This document shows positions 50,683-58,906 of a DNA stretch of 64,000 nucleotides, one piece after another. The first letter of the stretch is position 1. Each line of letters begins with the position of its first letter. The translations under genes and the position numbers were made by a program. This stretch comes from Clostridiales bacterium. Lineage in GTDB: Bacteria; Bacillota; Desulfotomaculia; Desulfotomaculales; VENG01. The notes under the pieces were generated by a model. The model was not told where the DNA came from and did not search any database. It saw only the letters and a list, made by a program, of their open reading frames with translations. The stretch spans positions 1 through 64,000 of the forward strand of contig JADQBQ010000033.1 of assembly GCA_016278505.1 (NCBI GenBank). Direction: 5' to 3'.

Positions 50683-51803
50683 ATGGAGATTATCCCATGT
50701 GGGCTGAAATAAGCCTGGCCGCTCTGGCACACAATATAAGGGCCTTGAAGGATCTGGCAAAGCCGGGTACCAGGATGATGGCTGTGGTTAAGGCCAACGG
50801 CTACGGGCATGGTGCCCAAGAGGTGGCCCGGGTGGCGCTGGAAAACGGTGCCGAATGGCTGGCAGTGGCCAGGGCAGAAGAAGGAATTGAACTGCGCCAA
50901 AAGGGAATCCACGCTCCTATGCTCGTTTTCGGCCTGGTAACCGGTGCTATGATAAGTAGGGCGCTGGAGAACAAACTTGTATTATCAGTCTATAATGCGG
51001 CATCCGCCCGGGCGGTGGCAGATACGGCTCGGGCCTGCGGAATGCAGGCCCCTGTACACTTAAAGGTTGATACGGGAATGGGACGCCTGGGGTATCTTTG
51101 GAATGAGGACGCATTCGGGGAAATAGTTGATATGCTGCGTATGCCGGGACTTGATGTGCAGGGCGTATATACCCATTTTGCTGCGGCGGATGCGGGGGAC
51201 AAAACCTATACCCGGCACCAGTTACAAAGGTTCCGGGAGCTACTGCAGGCCCTTTCCGAGCGCGGATTTCATTTTTCACTGCGGCACGCAGCCAATAGTG
51301 CTGCTCTTATCGATATGCTCGAAGCGCACTTTGATCTGGTGCGGCCGGGTATATCCATCTACGGCCTTTACCCGTCCGAAGAGGTGGACCATGACCGCGT
51401 TTTGCTGCAGCCGGCAATGACCCTTAAGACCAGGGTAACCCAATTGAAAGAGGTGGACGCCGGGTTCAGTGTGAGCTACGGGTGTACTTACCACACCCCT
51501 GCTCCCACGGTTTTGGCCACACTGGCAGCGGGGTATGCTGATGGCTACAACAGGCTGCTTTCGTCAAAAGGGCAGGTGCTGGTAAACGGTGAGCGTGCTC
51601 CGGTGGTGGGACGCGTATGTATGGATCAGTGTGTGGTGGATGTAGGGCACATACCGGGGGTTAAAACTGGTGATGAAGTGGTGTTGATGGGATCACAGGG
51701 TGGTAAAACGATCAGCGCGGATGAAATTGCCGCCGTCATAGGCACTATTAATTATGAAGTGGTGACCATGGTCAGCGGCCGGGTGCCGCGGGTTTATGTA
51801 TAG
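50679..51803 (+). CDS. alr: Alanine racemase
   Basis: 374 residues, normal for Alr. PLP lysine in MMAVVKANGYGHGAQEVARV; VDTGMGRLGY; HAANSAALID; the second catalytic Tyr in SVSYGCTYHTP; VGRVCMDQCVVDVG near the end. It makes D-alanine for peptidoglycan. GTG 50679 overlaps the nnr stop by 4 bp, so the two are translationally coupled; AAGGGGGA lies 5 bp upstream. Confidence 0.95.
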   Translation: MNGDYPMWAEISLAALAHNIRALKDLAKPGTRMMAVVKANGYGHGAQEVARVALENGAEWLAVARAEEGIELRQKGIHAPMLVFGLVTGAMISRALENKLVLSVYNAASARAVADTARACGMQAPVHLKVDTGMGRLGYLWNEDAFGEIVDMLRMPGLDVQGVYTHFAAADAGDKTYTRHQLQRFRELLQALSERGFHFSLRHAANSAALIDMLEAHFDLVRPGISIYGLYPSEEVDHDRVLLQPAMTLKTRVTQLKEVDAGFSVSYGCTYHTPAPTVLATLAAGYADGYNRLLSSKGQVLVNGERAPVVGRVCMDQCVVDVGHIPGVKTGDEVVLMGSQGGKTISADEIAAVIGTINYEVVTMVSGRVPRVYV

Positions 51804-51825
51804 CATTTTAGGGTATTTCTTTTGG

Positions 51826-52345
51826 GTCAGTTTTTTTGACGGGATCAACGGGATTTTCGGGATAGAGATTAAAAACAAAGAGAAAAGAAAAGCAAACACA
51901 TTAGACAGGATTACAGGATTTGCAGGATAAGGGATTAAAGATAGCAATTAAAATATCCAATTGGTTATAAGAGTTAACTAAGAGTTAATGTCAATTATTA
52001 AAAATAAAACAAAACCGCCAGTACAAATTAATGCAAAAATATTGTATGCAAAGAAATAATGAAGGAAACCGCAAAGCTAAAAATCCTGTTTTCTCCTGTT
52101 AATCCTGTCAAAGAATTAATATTGTCCCCAAAGCACGACATGCAAAGCCTTTATCTTTAATCCCGCTTATCCCGTTAATCCCGTCAAAGAACTAAAAGAC
52201 CCCAAAGAAATATCCCACAATGTCTTAATGTTTAAATCCTGTTTGATCCTGTAATCCTGTCAAAGAATAAAATGTTGTCCCCAAAGCATGACATGCAAAG
52301 TCTTTAATTCCCGCTTAATCCCCTTATCCCGTCTAAAAACTGACC
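51826..52345. repeat. Palindromic GACAGGATT repeat element (copy 3, about 520 bp, opposite orientation to copy 2)
   Basis: Plus units (GACGGGATCAACGGGATTTT; GACAGGATTACAGGATTTGC) at 51837 and 51904, an AT-rich middle that is the reverse complement of that at 48880-48960 (AATTATTAAAAATAAAACAA, CAAAACCGCC), then four reverse units at 52080-52115, 52160-52190, 52230-52265 and 52305-52340, linked by GTCCCCAAAGCATGACATGC. No gene is present. Confidence 0.85.
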
Positions 52346-52360
52346 CTTAAGCTACGACAT

Positions 52361-53029
52361 TCAAGCTGCTTTTTCTTGGCCTGGTTTTGGGTCGATGGCC
52401 AACGCCTTGCGGGGGCAGCCGGCAACACAGGTGCCGCACTTTATGCAGTCATTGTCACCCATGACCCCCTCTTCCCTATAATCGTGGGGGGTGAGCTGCA
52501 TGGGGCAAACCCTGGCACACTTGCCGCAATTGGAGCAATCCTCTGTGATATAAAGGGGCTTGCGACCATTGGATATCCAGTTGGCCACCGTGCCCATAGG
52601 GCAGATGTGGCACCAGGTGCGGGGATGTATAAACAGTGCTAATGTGATTCCTACTATGGTGGTTATTGTCAGTATCCTCACCAGGGCCATGCCCATGGCA
52701 TCCGGGTTGCCCCAGGCAAAATAGAATTGTACTCCCATGGCAGTAAAAATAGCACCCAGCATGAAAATTCTCACAGCCTTGCTGCGGAAAAAGGCGGGTA
52801 TTTCAATTTTGCGGCTTATTTTACTGAAAAACAAATCAAAAAACGACCCCCTGGGACACATCCAGTCACACCAGTTGCGACCGCGCCGAAATGCCAATCC
52901 CACTGCCCCTATCATGCATCCAAAAAGGAGCCATCCAGCTACCGGGTAAAATAATCCTGTAATGATAACAGCAGGAAGGCCCAGCCATGTGAACTTTTGT
53001 AAATGTTTTCTTTTTGCTGCTTGTTTCAT
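52361..53029 (-). CDS. NapH/MauN-like membrane polyferredoxin
   Basis: 222 residues with about four membrane helices and two kinds of Fe-S motif. Membrane-flanking CxxxCP pairs are CDWMCPRGSFFDLFF and WCHICPMGTVANW. At the C-terminus two 4Fe-4S sites are visible: CSNCGKCARVCP and CIKCGTCVAGCP. It is a quinone-linked electron-transfer protein, often serving an oxidoreductase; no partner lies in the window. The promoter region 53035-53100 is very AT-rich. GGAGGAT precedes the ATG. Confidence 0.88.
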   Translation of the reverse strand: MKQAAKRKHLQKFTWLGLPAVIITGLFYPVAGWLLFGCMIGAVGLAFRRGRNWCDWMCPRGSFFDLFFSKISRKIEIPAFFRSKAVRIFMLGAIFTAMGVQFYFAWGNPDAMGMALVRILTITTIVGITLALFIHPRTWCHICPMGTVANWISNGRKPLYITEDCSNCGKCARVCPMQLTPHDYREEGVMGDNDCIKCGTCVAGCPRKALAIDPKPGQEKAA

Positions 53030-53276
53030 TGTAGATCCTCCTTACTTTTATATTTATAATATATCTTAATATTACGATATTTATATTTAAAATATACTAT
53101 GTATATGTACCTTTGTCAATGAGTTAGTGAAAATTTAAAATATTTTAGGAGTTGGCCTGCAGCTGACAGGAAGTGGTTCTTAAATCTTCACAGACTTGTA
53201 CTTCCAAGCACTTGTTGGCTGTGATATAATGTTCAGTAAATAATTAGCTGCAGTATTACTTAAAGGAGGTTTGCTG

Positions 53277-53600
53277 ATGGCCAGTCCGGGTGAAGTAAGG
53301 ACAAATCTTCAAGAGTTAGGTCTTATGTTTGCTCGTTTTATTGTATTCGTGGGATCTTTTTTACTGGTAGGCTTTGTCGGCCTGATTATTAACCTTCCGG
53401 GTGCCATTGCCGGGTTACTTGGTGGCTTGACGGGATTTTTGTTAATTGTGGGAACTTCAATGTTTGAAGTAAGGCCTACATCCTGCCCTAATTGTGGGCG
53501 CCAGGCGAAGGTTGTAAAAAACACAGGTTCTTTTGAATGCCCCCAGTGTGGACAGAGTATGTATATTTATGACGGAAGCGTAAAAACAATAGAAGCGTAA
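53277..53600 (+). CDS. Membrane protein with C-terminal zinc ribbon
   Basis: 107 residues: two membrane helices (ARFIVFVGSFLLVGFVGLII; GAIAGLLGGLTGFLLIVGTS) followed by a zinc ribbon SCPNCGRQAKVVKNTGSFEC then PQCG. AAAGGAGGT lies 5-12 bp before ATG 53277. It may sense or bind metal at the membrane. A terminator follows 12 bp after the stop. Confidence 0.75.
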   Translation: MASPGEVRTNLQELGLMFARFIVFVGSFLLVGFVGLIINLPGAIAGLLGGLTGFLLIVGTSMFEVRPTSCPNCGRQAKVVKNTGSFECPQCGQSMYIYDGSVKTIEA

Positions 53601-53611
53601 ATAGAAGCGTG

Positions 53612-53637
53612 AAAAAAGCCGCATTGCGGCTTTTTTT
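53612..53637 (+). terminator. Intrinsic terminator
   Basis: AAAAAAGCCGCA pairs with TGCGGCTTTTTTT; short loop, strong T-tract. Confidence 0.85.
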
Positions 53638-53766
53638 GCTTTATCTGAACAAGTTCACTATGAACATGATTGTTACATTCCTTAAAGAAATTAAGAAAGA
53701 GGAAATCAATGGTATTTGGCAAATACTATCACCTAAAGGTTATTTTTTTCGGAGGAAACCAATCAT

Positions 53767-54606
53767 ATGAAATATGCTGACTTACATATTCACTCCACGG
53801 CATCGGACGGTTCTTGGACGCCGGCAGAAGTGGTCCATGTGGCCAAGGAAAAGGGACTAAGCTGCATCGCCCTGGCGGACCACGATACAGTGGACGGAAT
53901 TGGACAAGCCATAGAGGCCGGAAGGAAACTGGGGGTAGAGGTGATACCGGCACTGGAGTTTTCCACCCTTTATCGCAGCGGTGAGGTGCACATGCTGGGT
54001 TACTGTATTGACTGGCGTGACAACAATTTGCGGACAGAACTGAAAAAAGTTGCTGATGCCCGGCTCAACCGGGGGCAAGGTATGGTGGTTAAACTGCAGG
54101 AATTGGGAATAGACATAGACTGGGCAGAGGTGAAAGAGATTGCTGGGGAAGGTGCGGTGGGCCGGCCGCATATTGCCAAAGCGCTGATAGAAAAAGGGTA
54201 TATCAAAACTATAGGGGAGGCTTTCACCGCGGAATACATAGGTAACGGCGGCAGGGCGTATGTAGAGCGCTTCGAAATGTCCCCGGAGCGGGCAATACAA
54301 CTGACCATGGATGCCGGCGGCGTACCGGTGCTGGCGCACCCCGGCTTTTATAAGAAGGATTCCCGCCTGGAAAAGGAAGATATTATACACCTTGCGGAGC
54401 ACGGGGTGCAGGGTATTGAGGTATGGCATACTAAACATTCAGAGGAAGATGCCCGATATTACGAAGATATTGCCCGGGTGGCGGGCCTTTTACTGACAGG
54501 AGGGTCTGACTGCCACGGGGACAATGCAAATGAGGTATTGATGGGGCAAATTAAACTACCGTACCGCTATGTGGAGCGCCTGCTGGCAACACTAAGGAAA
54601 CGTTAG
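53767..54606 (+). CDS. PHP-domain phosphoesterase (nucleoside-bisphosphate phosphatase/TrpH-like)
   Basis: 279 residues with all PHP metal motifs: YADLHIHSTASDGSWTPAEV (HxH), CIALADHDTVDGI, ALEFST (Glu), VGRPHIAKALIEKG, PVLAHPGFY (His) and GGSDCHGDN (Asp-x-His). This is the RNase AM/YciV (TrpH) type, which removes 5' nucleotides from short RNA or hydrolyses 3',5'-bisphosphates. GGAGGA lies 8 bp before ATG 53767. Confidence 0.88.
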   Translation: MKYADLHIHSTASDGSWTPAEVVHVAKEKGLSCIALADHDTVDGIGQAIEAGRKLGVEVIPALEFSTLYRSGEVHMLGYCIDWRDNNLRTELKKVADARLNRGQGMVVKLQELGIDIDWAEVKEIAGEGAVGRPHIAKALIEKGYIKTIGEAFTAEYIGNGGRAYVERFEMSPERAIQLTMDAGGVPVLAHPGFYKKDSRLEKEDIIHLAEHGVQGIEVWHTKHSEEDARYYEDIARVAGLLLTGGSDCHGDNANEVLMGQIKLPYRYVERLLATLRKR

Positions 54607-54708
54607 GATAATTCTTACCACAGCTTTGATTGGAAAAGTTGCAAAAGCTCTGATGGAACACTTAATCTTTTCGACTAATTAAAAGCGATAAAGCCAATAA
54701 TATAAATC

Positions 54709-55680
54709 ATGATTATACGTTTTGGCTATGTGGCCATGTCCATGACCATGCAAAACGCCTCACCGTCCAAGACCGTAACTTTCAAAATCTATAGCAAGCT
54801 GGCGGAAAAAGACCCGGAGGCGGCATTGAATAAAGTGCGGCGGGTGACAAGGCAAAATCTTAACAACTGCCTAAGACTGCTTCGCCATAACAAAGCCCAC
54901 GGTGTACAGGTGTATCGTTTTTCCTCCAAGATAATCCCGCTGGGCACGCACCCGGAATTAAAGCATTGGGATTACATGGGGGAAATGGAGCCGGAATTAA
55001 AGGAACTGGGCCAATTTATCCGAGAAAATAAAATGAGGGTTACCTTTCACCCGGACCACTTTACGGTGATTAACACCCCTGTTGCAGACGTGCTGGAAAA
55101 ATCAATAGTAGATCTCAGTCACCATGCCGGTTTATTGAAGACCATGGGGCTTAATACCTGCGCAAAATTGGTAATGCACGTGGGCGGCGGTTACAAGGAT
55201 AAATCTGCATCTTTGGAGCGGTTTCGACAAAATTGGTCCCAAGTGCCGTCAGAAGCGCGGGAACGTATTACCCTGGAAAATGATGATAAAATCTACACCG
55301 GTTCTGATGTCCTCTGGCTCTGTGAGCAGTTAAAGTTGCCCATGGTACTGGATATCCATCACTACCGCTGTAATCATGGCCACGGTGAAACACTAAGTGA
55401 ATTAGCACCCCGGTTTATTAACAGCTGGCAGGAAACGGGCTTGAATCCCAAGATACATGTTTCAAGCCCTAAAAGTGAAAAAAACCGTTTAAGTCACCAT
55501 GATTATGTTGATCCCGGCGATTTATACCCATTCCTAAAAATAATGCGGGAACATAACAGGGATTTTGATGTTATGGTGGAAGCTAAACAAAAGGACCTGG
55601 CCATGTTTAAGCTGGTACAGGATTTAAAGGCATACCCGGGTATTAAAGTGCTGGGAGAAGCACTGGCTGAGTTTGTATAA
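54709..55680 (+). CDS. uvsE: UV DNA damage endonuclease UvsE
   Basis: 323 residues, the family length. It starts IIRFGYVAMSMTMQNASPSK, then YRFSSKIIPLGTHPELKHWD, FHPDHFTVINTP, LVMHVGGGYKDK, LENDDKIYTGSDVLWLCEQL and VLDIHHYRCNHG: the TIM-barrel metal ligands His, Glu, Asp and His are visible. It nicks DNA 5' of UV photoproducts and abasic sites for repair, useful to a spore former. The ribosome site is weak. A bidirectional terminator follows. Confidence 0.93.
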   Translation: MIIRFGYVAMSMTMQNASPSKTVTFKIYSKLAEKDPEAALNKVRRVTRQNLNNCLRLLRHNKAHGVQVYRFSSKIIPLGTHPELKHWDYMGEMEPELKELGQFIRENKMRVTFHPDHFTVINTPVADVLEKSIVDLSHHAGLLKTMGLNTCAKLVMHVGGGYKDKSASLERFRQNWSQVPSEARERITLENDDKIYTGSDVLWLCEQLKLPMVLDIHHYRCNHGHGETLSELAPRFINSWQETGLNPKIHVSSPKSEKNRLSHHDYVDPGDLYPFLKIMREHNRDFDVMVEAKQKDLAMFKLVQDLKAYPGIKVLGEALAEFV

Positions 55681-55687
55681 ACAAATA

Positions 55688-55722
55688 AAATGCAGGAGGG
55701 GTAATTAACCCATCCTGCATTT
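55688..55722. terminator. Bidirectional terminator between uvsE and the DUF1657 gene
   Basis: AAATGCAGGA-GGG pairs with CCC-TCCTGCATTT around TAATTAA, with A- and T-rich flanks. Confidence 0.8.
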
Positions 55723-55735
55723 ACATATAAACAGG

Positions 55736-55969
55736 TTATTTCTGCTGCGGCTGTTGAGCCTGCTGCTTCATCTGGTAATTAGGCTCTTGTTTCTCCACGT
55801 AATTTACCCGTCCTGCCAACTGTTGGTTCATTTGCTCCAGCTGCTTATTCATATCCGTGTACATTTTTTTGGCATTTTGATCCTGGGTTTCCAGCGCAAA
55901 GGACTGCATGTCTGCTGCCGCCGACTGTAAATTGGCCAGAGTCTGGTGCAAATTGGTGCCTACTGTCAT
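55736..55969 (-). CDS. DUF1657 protein
   Basis: 77 residues: TVGTNLHQTLANLQSAAADM, QSFALETQDQNAKKMYTDM, QLEQMNQQLAGRVNYVEKQE, then a Gln-rich tail. This is a clear DUF1657 helical domain, found in spore-forming Firmicutes and often near spoVA genes; function unknown. ATG 55969 has AAAGGAGGT 6 bp upstream. Confidence 0.88.
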   Translation of the reverse strand: MTVGTNLHQTLANLQSAAADMQSFALETQDQNAKKMYTDMNKQLEQMNQQLAGRVNYVEKQEPNYQMKQQAQQPQQK

Positions 55970-56103
55970 ATAAATGACCTCCTTTGATTGAAGTTCAATA
56001 ATAGAATGTGCATTTCGCATGAAATATAAAGCTTGTAAAAACATAAAGTTGAGTCATTTCAATACAAACAAAAATAGTTGATCGATTAATTAAAAGGATG
56101 GAT

Positions 56104-57471
56104 ATGATGATGAAAGAGGAATTGAGAGTCTTTTCCCCTACCGCCATATTGGGTTATGGTTTTCCCATGGCCTCTTTTGAGGCAGGGCTAAAGCTAAAGC
56201 CTCACGTGATTGCCGTGGATGGAGGTTCGACGGACCCCGGCCCTTATTACCTGGGATCGGGAAAATCATTTACCGACCGCGCGGCAGTGAAGCGGGATTT
56301 GAAGGTTATGCTGGCCGGGGGTAAGGAAATGAGAATCCCGGTAATCATCGGTACCGCCGGGGGCTCAGGGGCGGGCTCTCACCTGAGCTGGTGCCTGGAT
56401 ATAGTTAGGGAAATTGCCCGTGAGAAGAATTTGGGTTTCAAGCTGGCAACCATAGGTGCCCAAATTCCTAAGGAAAAATTGCTACGGCACTTTGACCGGG
56501 GCGCAATTAAACCTCTCCCGCCCGGCGGCGAATTGCAGCGCGGGGAATTGGAAAGTAGTAAAAGTGTAGTGGGACAAATGGGTATGGAGCCTTTCATAAA
56601 GGCATTGCAAGCCGGGGCTGACGTTATTTTAGCCGGCAGGGCTTATGACCCTGCAGTTTTTGCCAGTTATCCCGTATGGAAAGGATTTGACACGGCCCTT
56701 TCTTTGCACATGGGAAAAATACTGGAATGCGCGGCTATTGCCGCCGAACCGGGCAGCGGCAGTGATTGCATGATGGGGTTTTTGCGAGAGGATCATTTTT
56801 TGCTGGAACCCATGCATCCTGACCGGGTATGTACTGCCACTTCAGTAGCCGCACATACCCTTTATGAAAAAACTAATCCCTATTTATTGCCCGGCCCGGG
56901 AGGAACCCTTGACTTGAGGTCAGCAGATTTTAGCCAGGTTAGCGAGCGGTCTGTTAAAGTCTCAGGAAGTCGCTACATACCTTCTGATGTCTATTCCGTT
57001 AAGCTGGAAGGGGCCAGGCTGGCAGGCTTTCGTACTGTATCCATTGCCGGGGCCAGAGACCCGCTGTTCATTGACCGTGTTGATAAGATTATCGAAGGTG
57101 TGCAGGAAAGGGTGCAAGATAACTTCTCATCCTTTACCGGACGCTACCGCCTGCTTTTCCGGCTTTACGGCCGGGACGGTGTGATGGCCGGCCTGGAGCC
57201 CTTATCCGGCGGGAATGTTTGTCATGAGCTGGGGATTATTATTGAGGCTGTGGCTGATGAGCAAGAGCTGGCCAACACCATTTGCAGCTTTGCCCGCTCC
57301 ACCATGCTCCATTATGGTTATCCCGGGCGTATGGCCACTGCCGGGAATCTGGCGTTTCCTTATTCCCCTTCGGATTTTGAGGGTGGTGAAGTTTACCGGT
57401 TTAGTGTGTACCACTTGCTGGAGGTGGAAGACCCTGAGGAATTGTTTCCTCTGCAGGTAGAGCAGGTTTAA
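56104..57471 (+). CDS. DUF1446 (AtuA-like) protein
   Basis: About 455 residues. Typical DUF1446/AtuA text: AILGYGFPMASFEAG, VIAVDGGSTDPGPYYLGSGK, IIGTAGGSGAGSHLSW, ADVILAGRAYDPAVFASYPV and HLLEVEDPEELFPLQ. AtuA is needed for acyclic terpene use in Pseudomonas, but the activity of this family is unknown. Four Met codons (56098-56110) follow an AAAAGG; the first is too close, so 56104 or 56110 is likely. A DUF4387 gene follows 33 bp downstream. Confidence 0.85.
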   Translation: MMMKEELRVFSPTAILGYGFPMASFEAGLKLKPHVIAVDGGSTDPGPYYLGSGKSFTDRAAVKRDLKVMLAGGKEMRIPVIIGTAGGSGAGSHLSWCLDIVREIAREKNLGFKLATIGAQIPKEKLLRHFDRGAIKPLPPGGELQRGELESSKSVVGQMGMEPFIKALQAGADVILAGRAYDPAVFASYPVWKGFDTALSLHMGKILECAAIAAEPGSGSDCMMGFLREDHFLLEPMHPDRVCTATSVAAHTLYEKTNPYLLPGPGGTLDLRSADFSQVSERSVKVSGSRYIPSDVYSVKLEGARLAGFRTVSIAGARDPLFIDRVDKIIEGVQERVQDNFSSFTGRYRLLFRLYGRDGVMAGLEPLSGGNVCHELGIIIEAVADEQELANTICSFARSTMLHYGYPGRMATAGNLAFPYSPSDFEGGEVYRFSVYHLLEVEDPEELFPLQVEQV

Positions 57472-57504
57472 GAGCGCTGAAAATATTTGTGAGGTGTGTT
57501 TTAG

Positions 57505-57828
57505 GTGGGAAAAGTGCTTTTAAAAGATTTGGCTTCCGTTATTCGCAGTAAAAACGCCGGCCCTTACGAGCTGACCCTTGATATTATCTTTAAAACGCGG
57601 GAAATTTATGATCATGTTGTAGAGCAGGGTGTGATCAACCCTGGGCTGATTGCGCGGCTCTACAAGGTGCCGGAAGATAAAGTGATATCGGTGGTGGAAT
57701 TTGCGCCGGCCATGGCAATTAAGGCCACCATTGTCCGGCCGGTGGTCTGCGGCGATGTGGGAGACACTGATGTTTACGGTGCCCAGCAGCATGGCCCCCT
57801 GTTAAATATGGAAGTGGATTGGAATTAA
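57505..57828 (+). CDS. DUF4387 protein
   Basis: 107 residues: LKDLASVIRSKNAGPYELTL, DIIFKTREIYDHV, FAPAMAIKATIVRPVVCGDV and GDTDVYGAQQHGPLL. A DUF4387 protein is nearly always encoded with DUF1446, as here, so the two probably form one complex. GTG 57505 has GAGGTG 8 bp upstream. Confidence 0.85.
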   Translation: MGKVLLKDLASVIRSKNAGPYELTLDIIFKTREIYDHVVEQGVINPGLIARLYKVPEDKVISVVEFAPAMAIKATIVRPVVCGDVGDTDVYGAQQHGPLLNMEVDWN

Positions 57829-57893
57829 GTAAAGGTGTTTAGGATACAATATGGAAATAATTTTAAACGGCAGACTTGCGGAGGTGAAGAAGC

Positions 57894-58226
57894 ATGGGTC
57901 AAGAAAATAAAGAGCTGGCGGGACAGGCGTTAGATTTGAGTGCCCTGGTAGATTACCAGGAAGGATCGGTTGTAAGCAGGACTCTAATTGACAAAAAGAC
58001 CGGTACGGTCACCCTTTTTGCCTTTGATCAGGGCCAGGGTTTAAGTGAACATACCGCCCCGTATGATGCCCTGGTTAATATCATTGACGGGGAGGCGGAA
58101 ATAGTTATTTCCGGTAACGAGCACCGGGTGAAAAGTGGTGAAATGATTATTATGCCTGCTGATGAACCCCACGCCTTGAGGGCCACCGAAAAGTTCAAGA
58201 TGGTTCTGGTTATGATCCGGTCGTAA
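57894..58226 (+). CDS. Cupin-domain protein
   Basis: 110 residues with one cupin barrel: motif 1 GLSEHTAPYDALVNIIDGEA (His and Asp ligands instead of the usual HxH), motif 2 LPADEPHAL-like MPADEPHALRATEKF. GGAGGTG precedes ATG 57894. It could bind metal or a small ligand. It follows the DUF1446-DUF4387 pair by 65 bp. Confidence 0.85.
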   Translation: MGQENKELAGQALDLSALVDYQEGSVVSRTLIDKKTGTVTLFAFDQGQGLSEHTAPYDALVNIIDGEAEIVISGNEHRVKSGEMIIMPADEPHALRATEKFKMVLVMIRS

Positions 58227-58255
58227 ATTAACCATTATAAGGAGCGGGAATTGAA

Positions 58256-58906
58256 ATGAAAAGTTTCCTGGGTATGAAAGAACCCGTCAATACGCTGACA
58301 CATTTTATCGCATTTTTAACCGCCATCGCGGGGCTGGTGTTTCTAATCATCGCCACCAGGAATGAACCGGTTAAGCTGCTGATAATGACGGTTTACGGAA
58401 CCAGTCTGGTGCTGCTTTTCGGGGCCAGTTCTTTGTACCACTGGATTAAAACGTCCCCGCACAAGGAATTGTGCCTCAGAAAAATTGACCATATCGCCAT
58501 TTATATATTGATTGCAGGTTCTTATACACCGGTTTTTTTCTACGGCTTGGGCGGAGCCTGGAAGTGGACTATGCTGATAGCTGTATGGACACTGGCTTTA
58601 ATCGGTATCGTCCTGAAAATATTTTTTCAGAACGTACCAAGAGCCGTCTCCACTGCTTTCTATTTATCGTTGGGCTGGATTGCCGTAGTGCCCTTCGCCA
58701 TGCTGGTTAAAACCATTCCGCTGGGCGGCATTATCATGATGGTGGCAGGCGGAGTGGCTTATACTGTAGGGGCCCTTATATATGCTACCAAGTGTTTTAA
58801 TTTTTTCCCCAACCGGTTTGGCTTTCACGAAATCTTTCACTTGTGCATTGTGGCCGGCAGTATAACCCATTATTTAATGATTTTCTTTTACATTATGCCT
58901 GATTGA
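58256..58906 (+). CDS. Hemolysin III/PAQR-family membrane protein
   Basis: 216 residues, seven membrane helices. The family Ser/His/Asp site: FGASSLYHWIKTSPHKE (His), RKIDHIAIYILIAGSYTPVF (Asp-His), and FHEIFHLCIVAGSITHYLMI (His pair). PAQR proteins may be membrane hydrolases (ceramidase-like). AAGGAGC lies 9 bp before ATG 58256. Its last 14 bp overlap the 3' end of the opposing kinase gene. Confidence 0.9.
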   Translation: MKSFLGMKEPVNTLTHFIAFLTAIAGLVFLIIATRNEPVKLLIMTVYGTSLVLLFGASSLYHWIKTSPHKELCLRKIDHIAIYILIAGSYTPVFFYGLGGAWKWTMLIAVWTLALIGIVLKIFFQNVPRAVSTAFYLSLGWIAVVPFAMLVKTIPLGGIIMMVAGGVAYTVGALIYATKCFNFFPNRFGFHEIFHLCIVAGSITHYLMIFFYIMPD

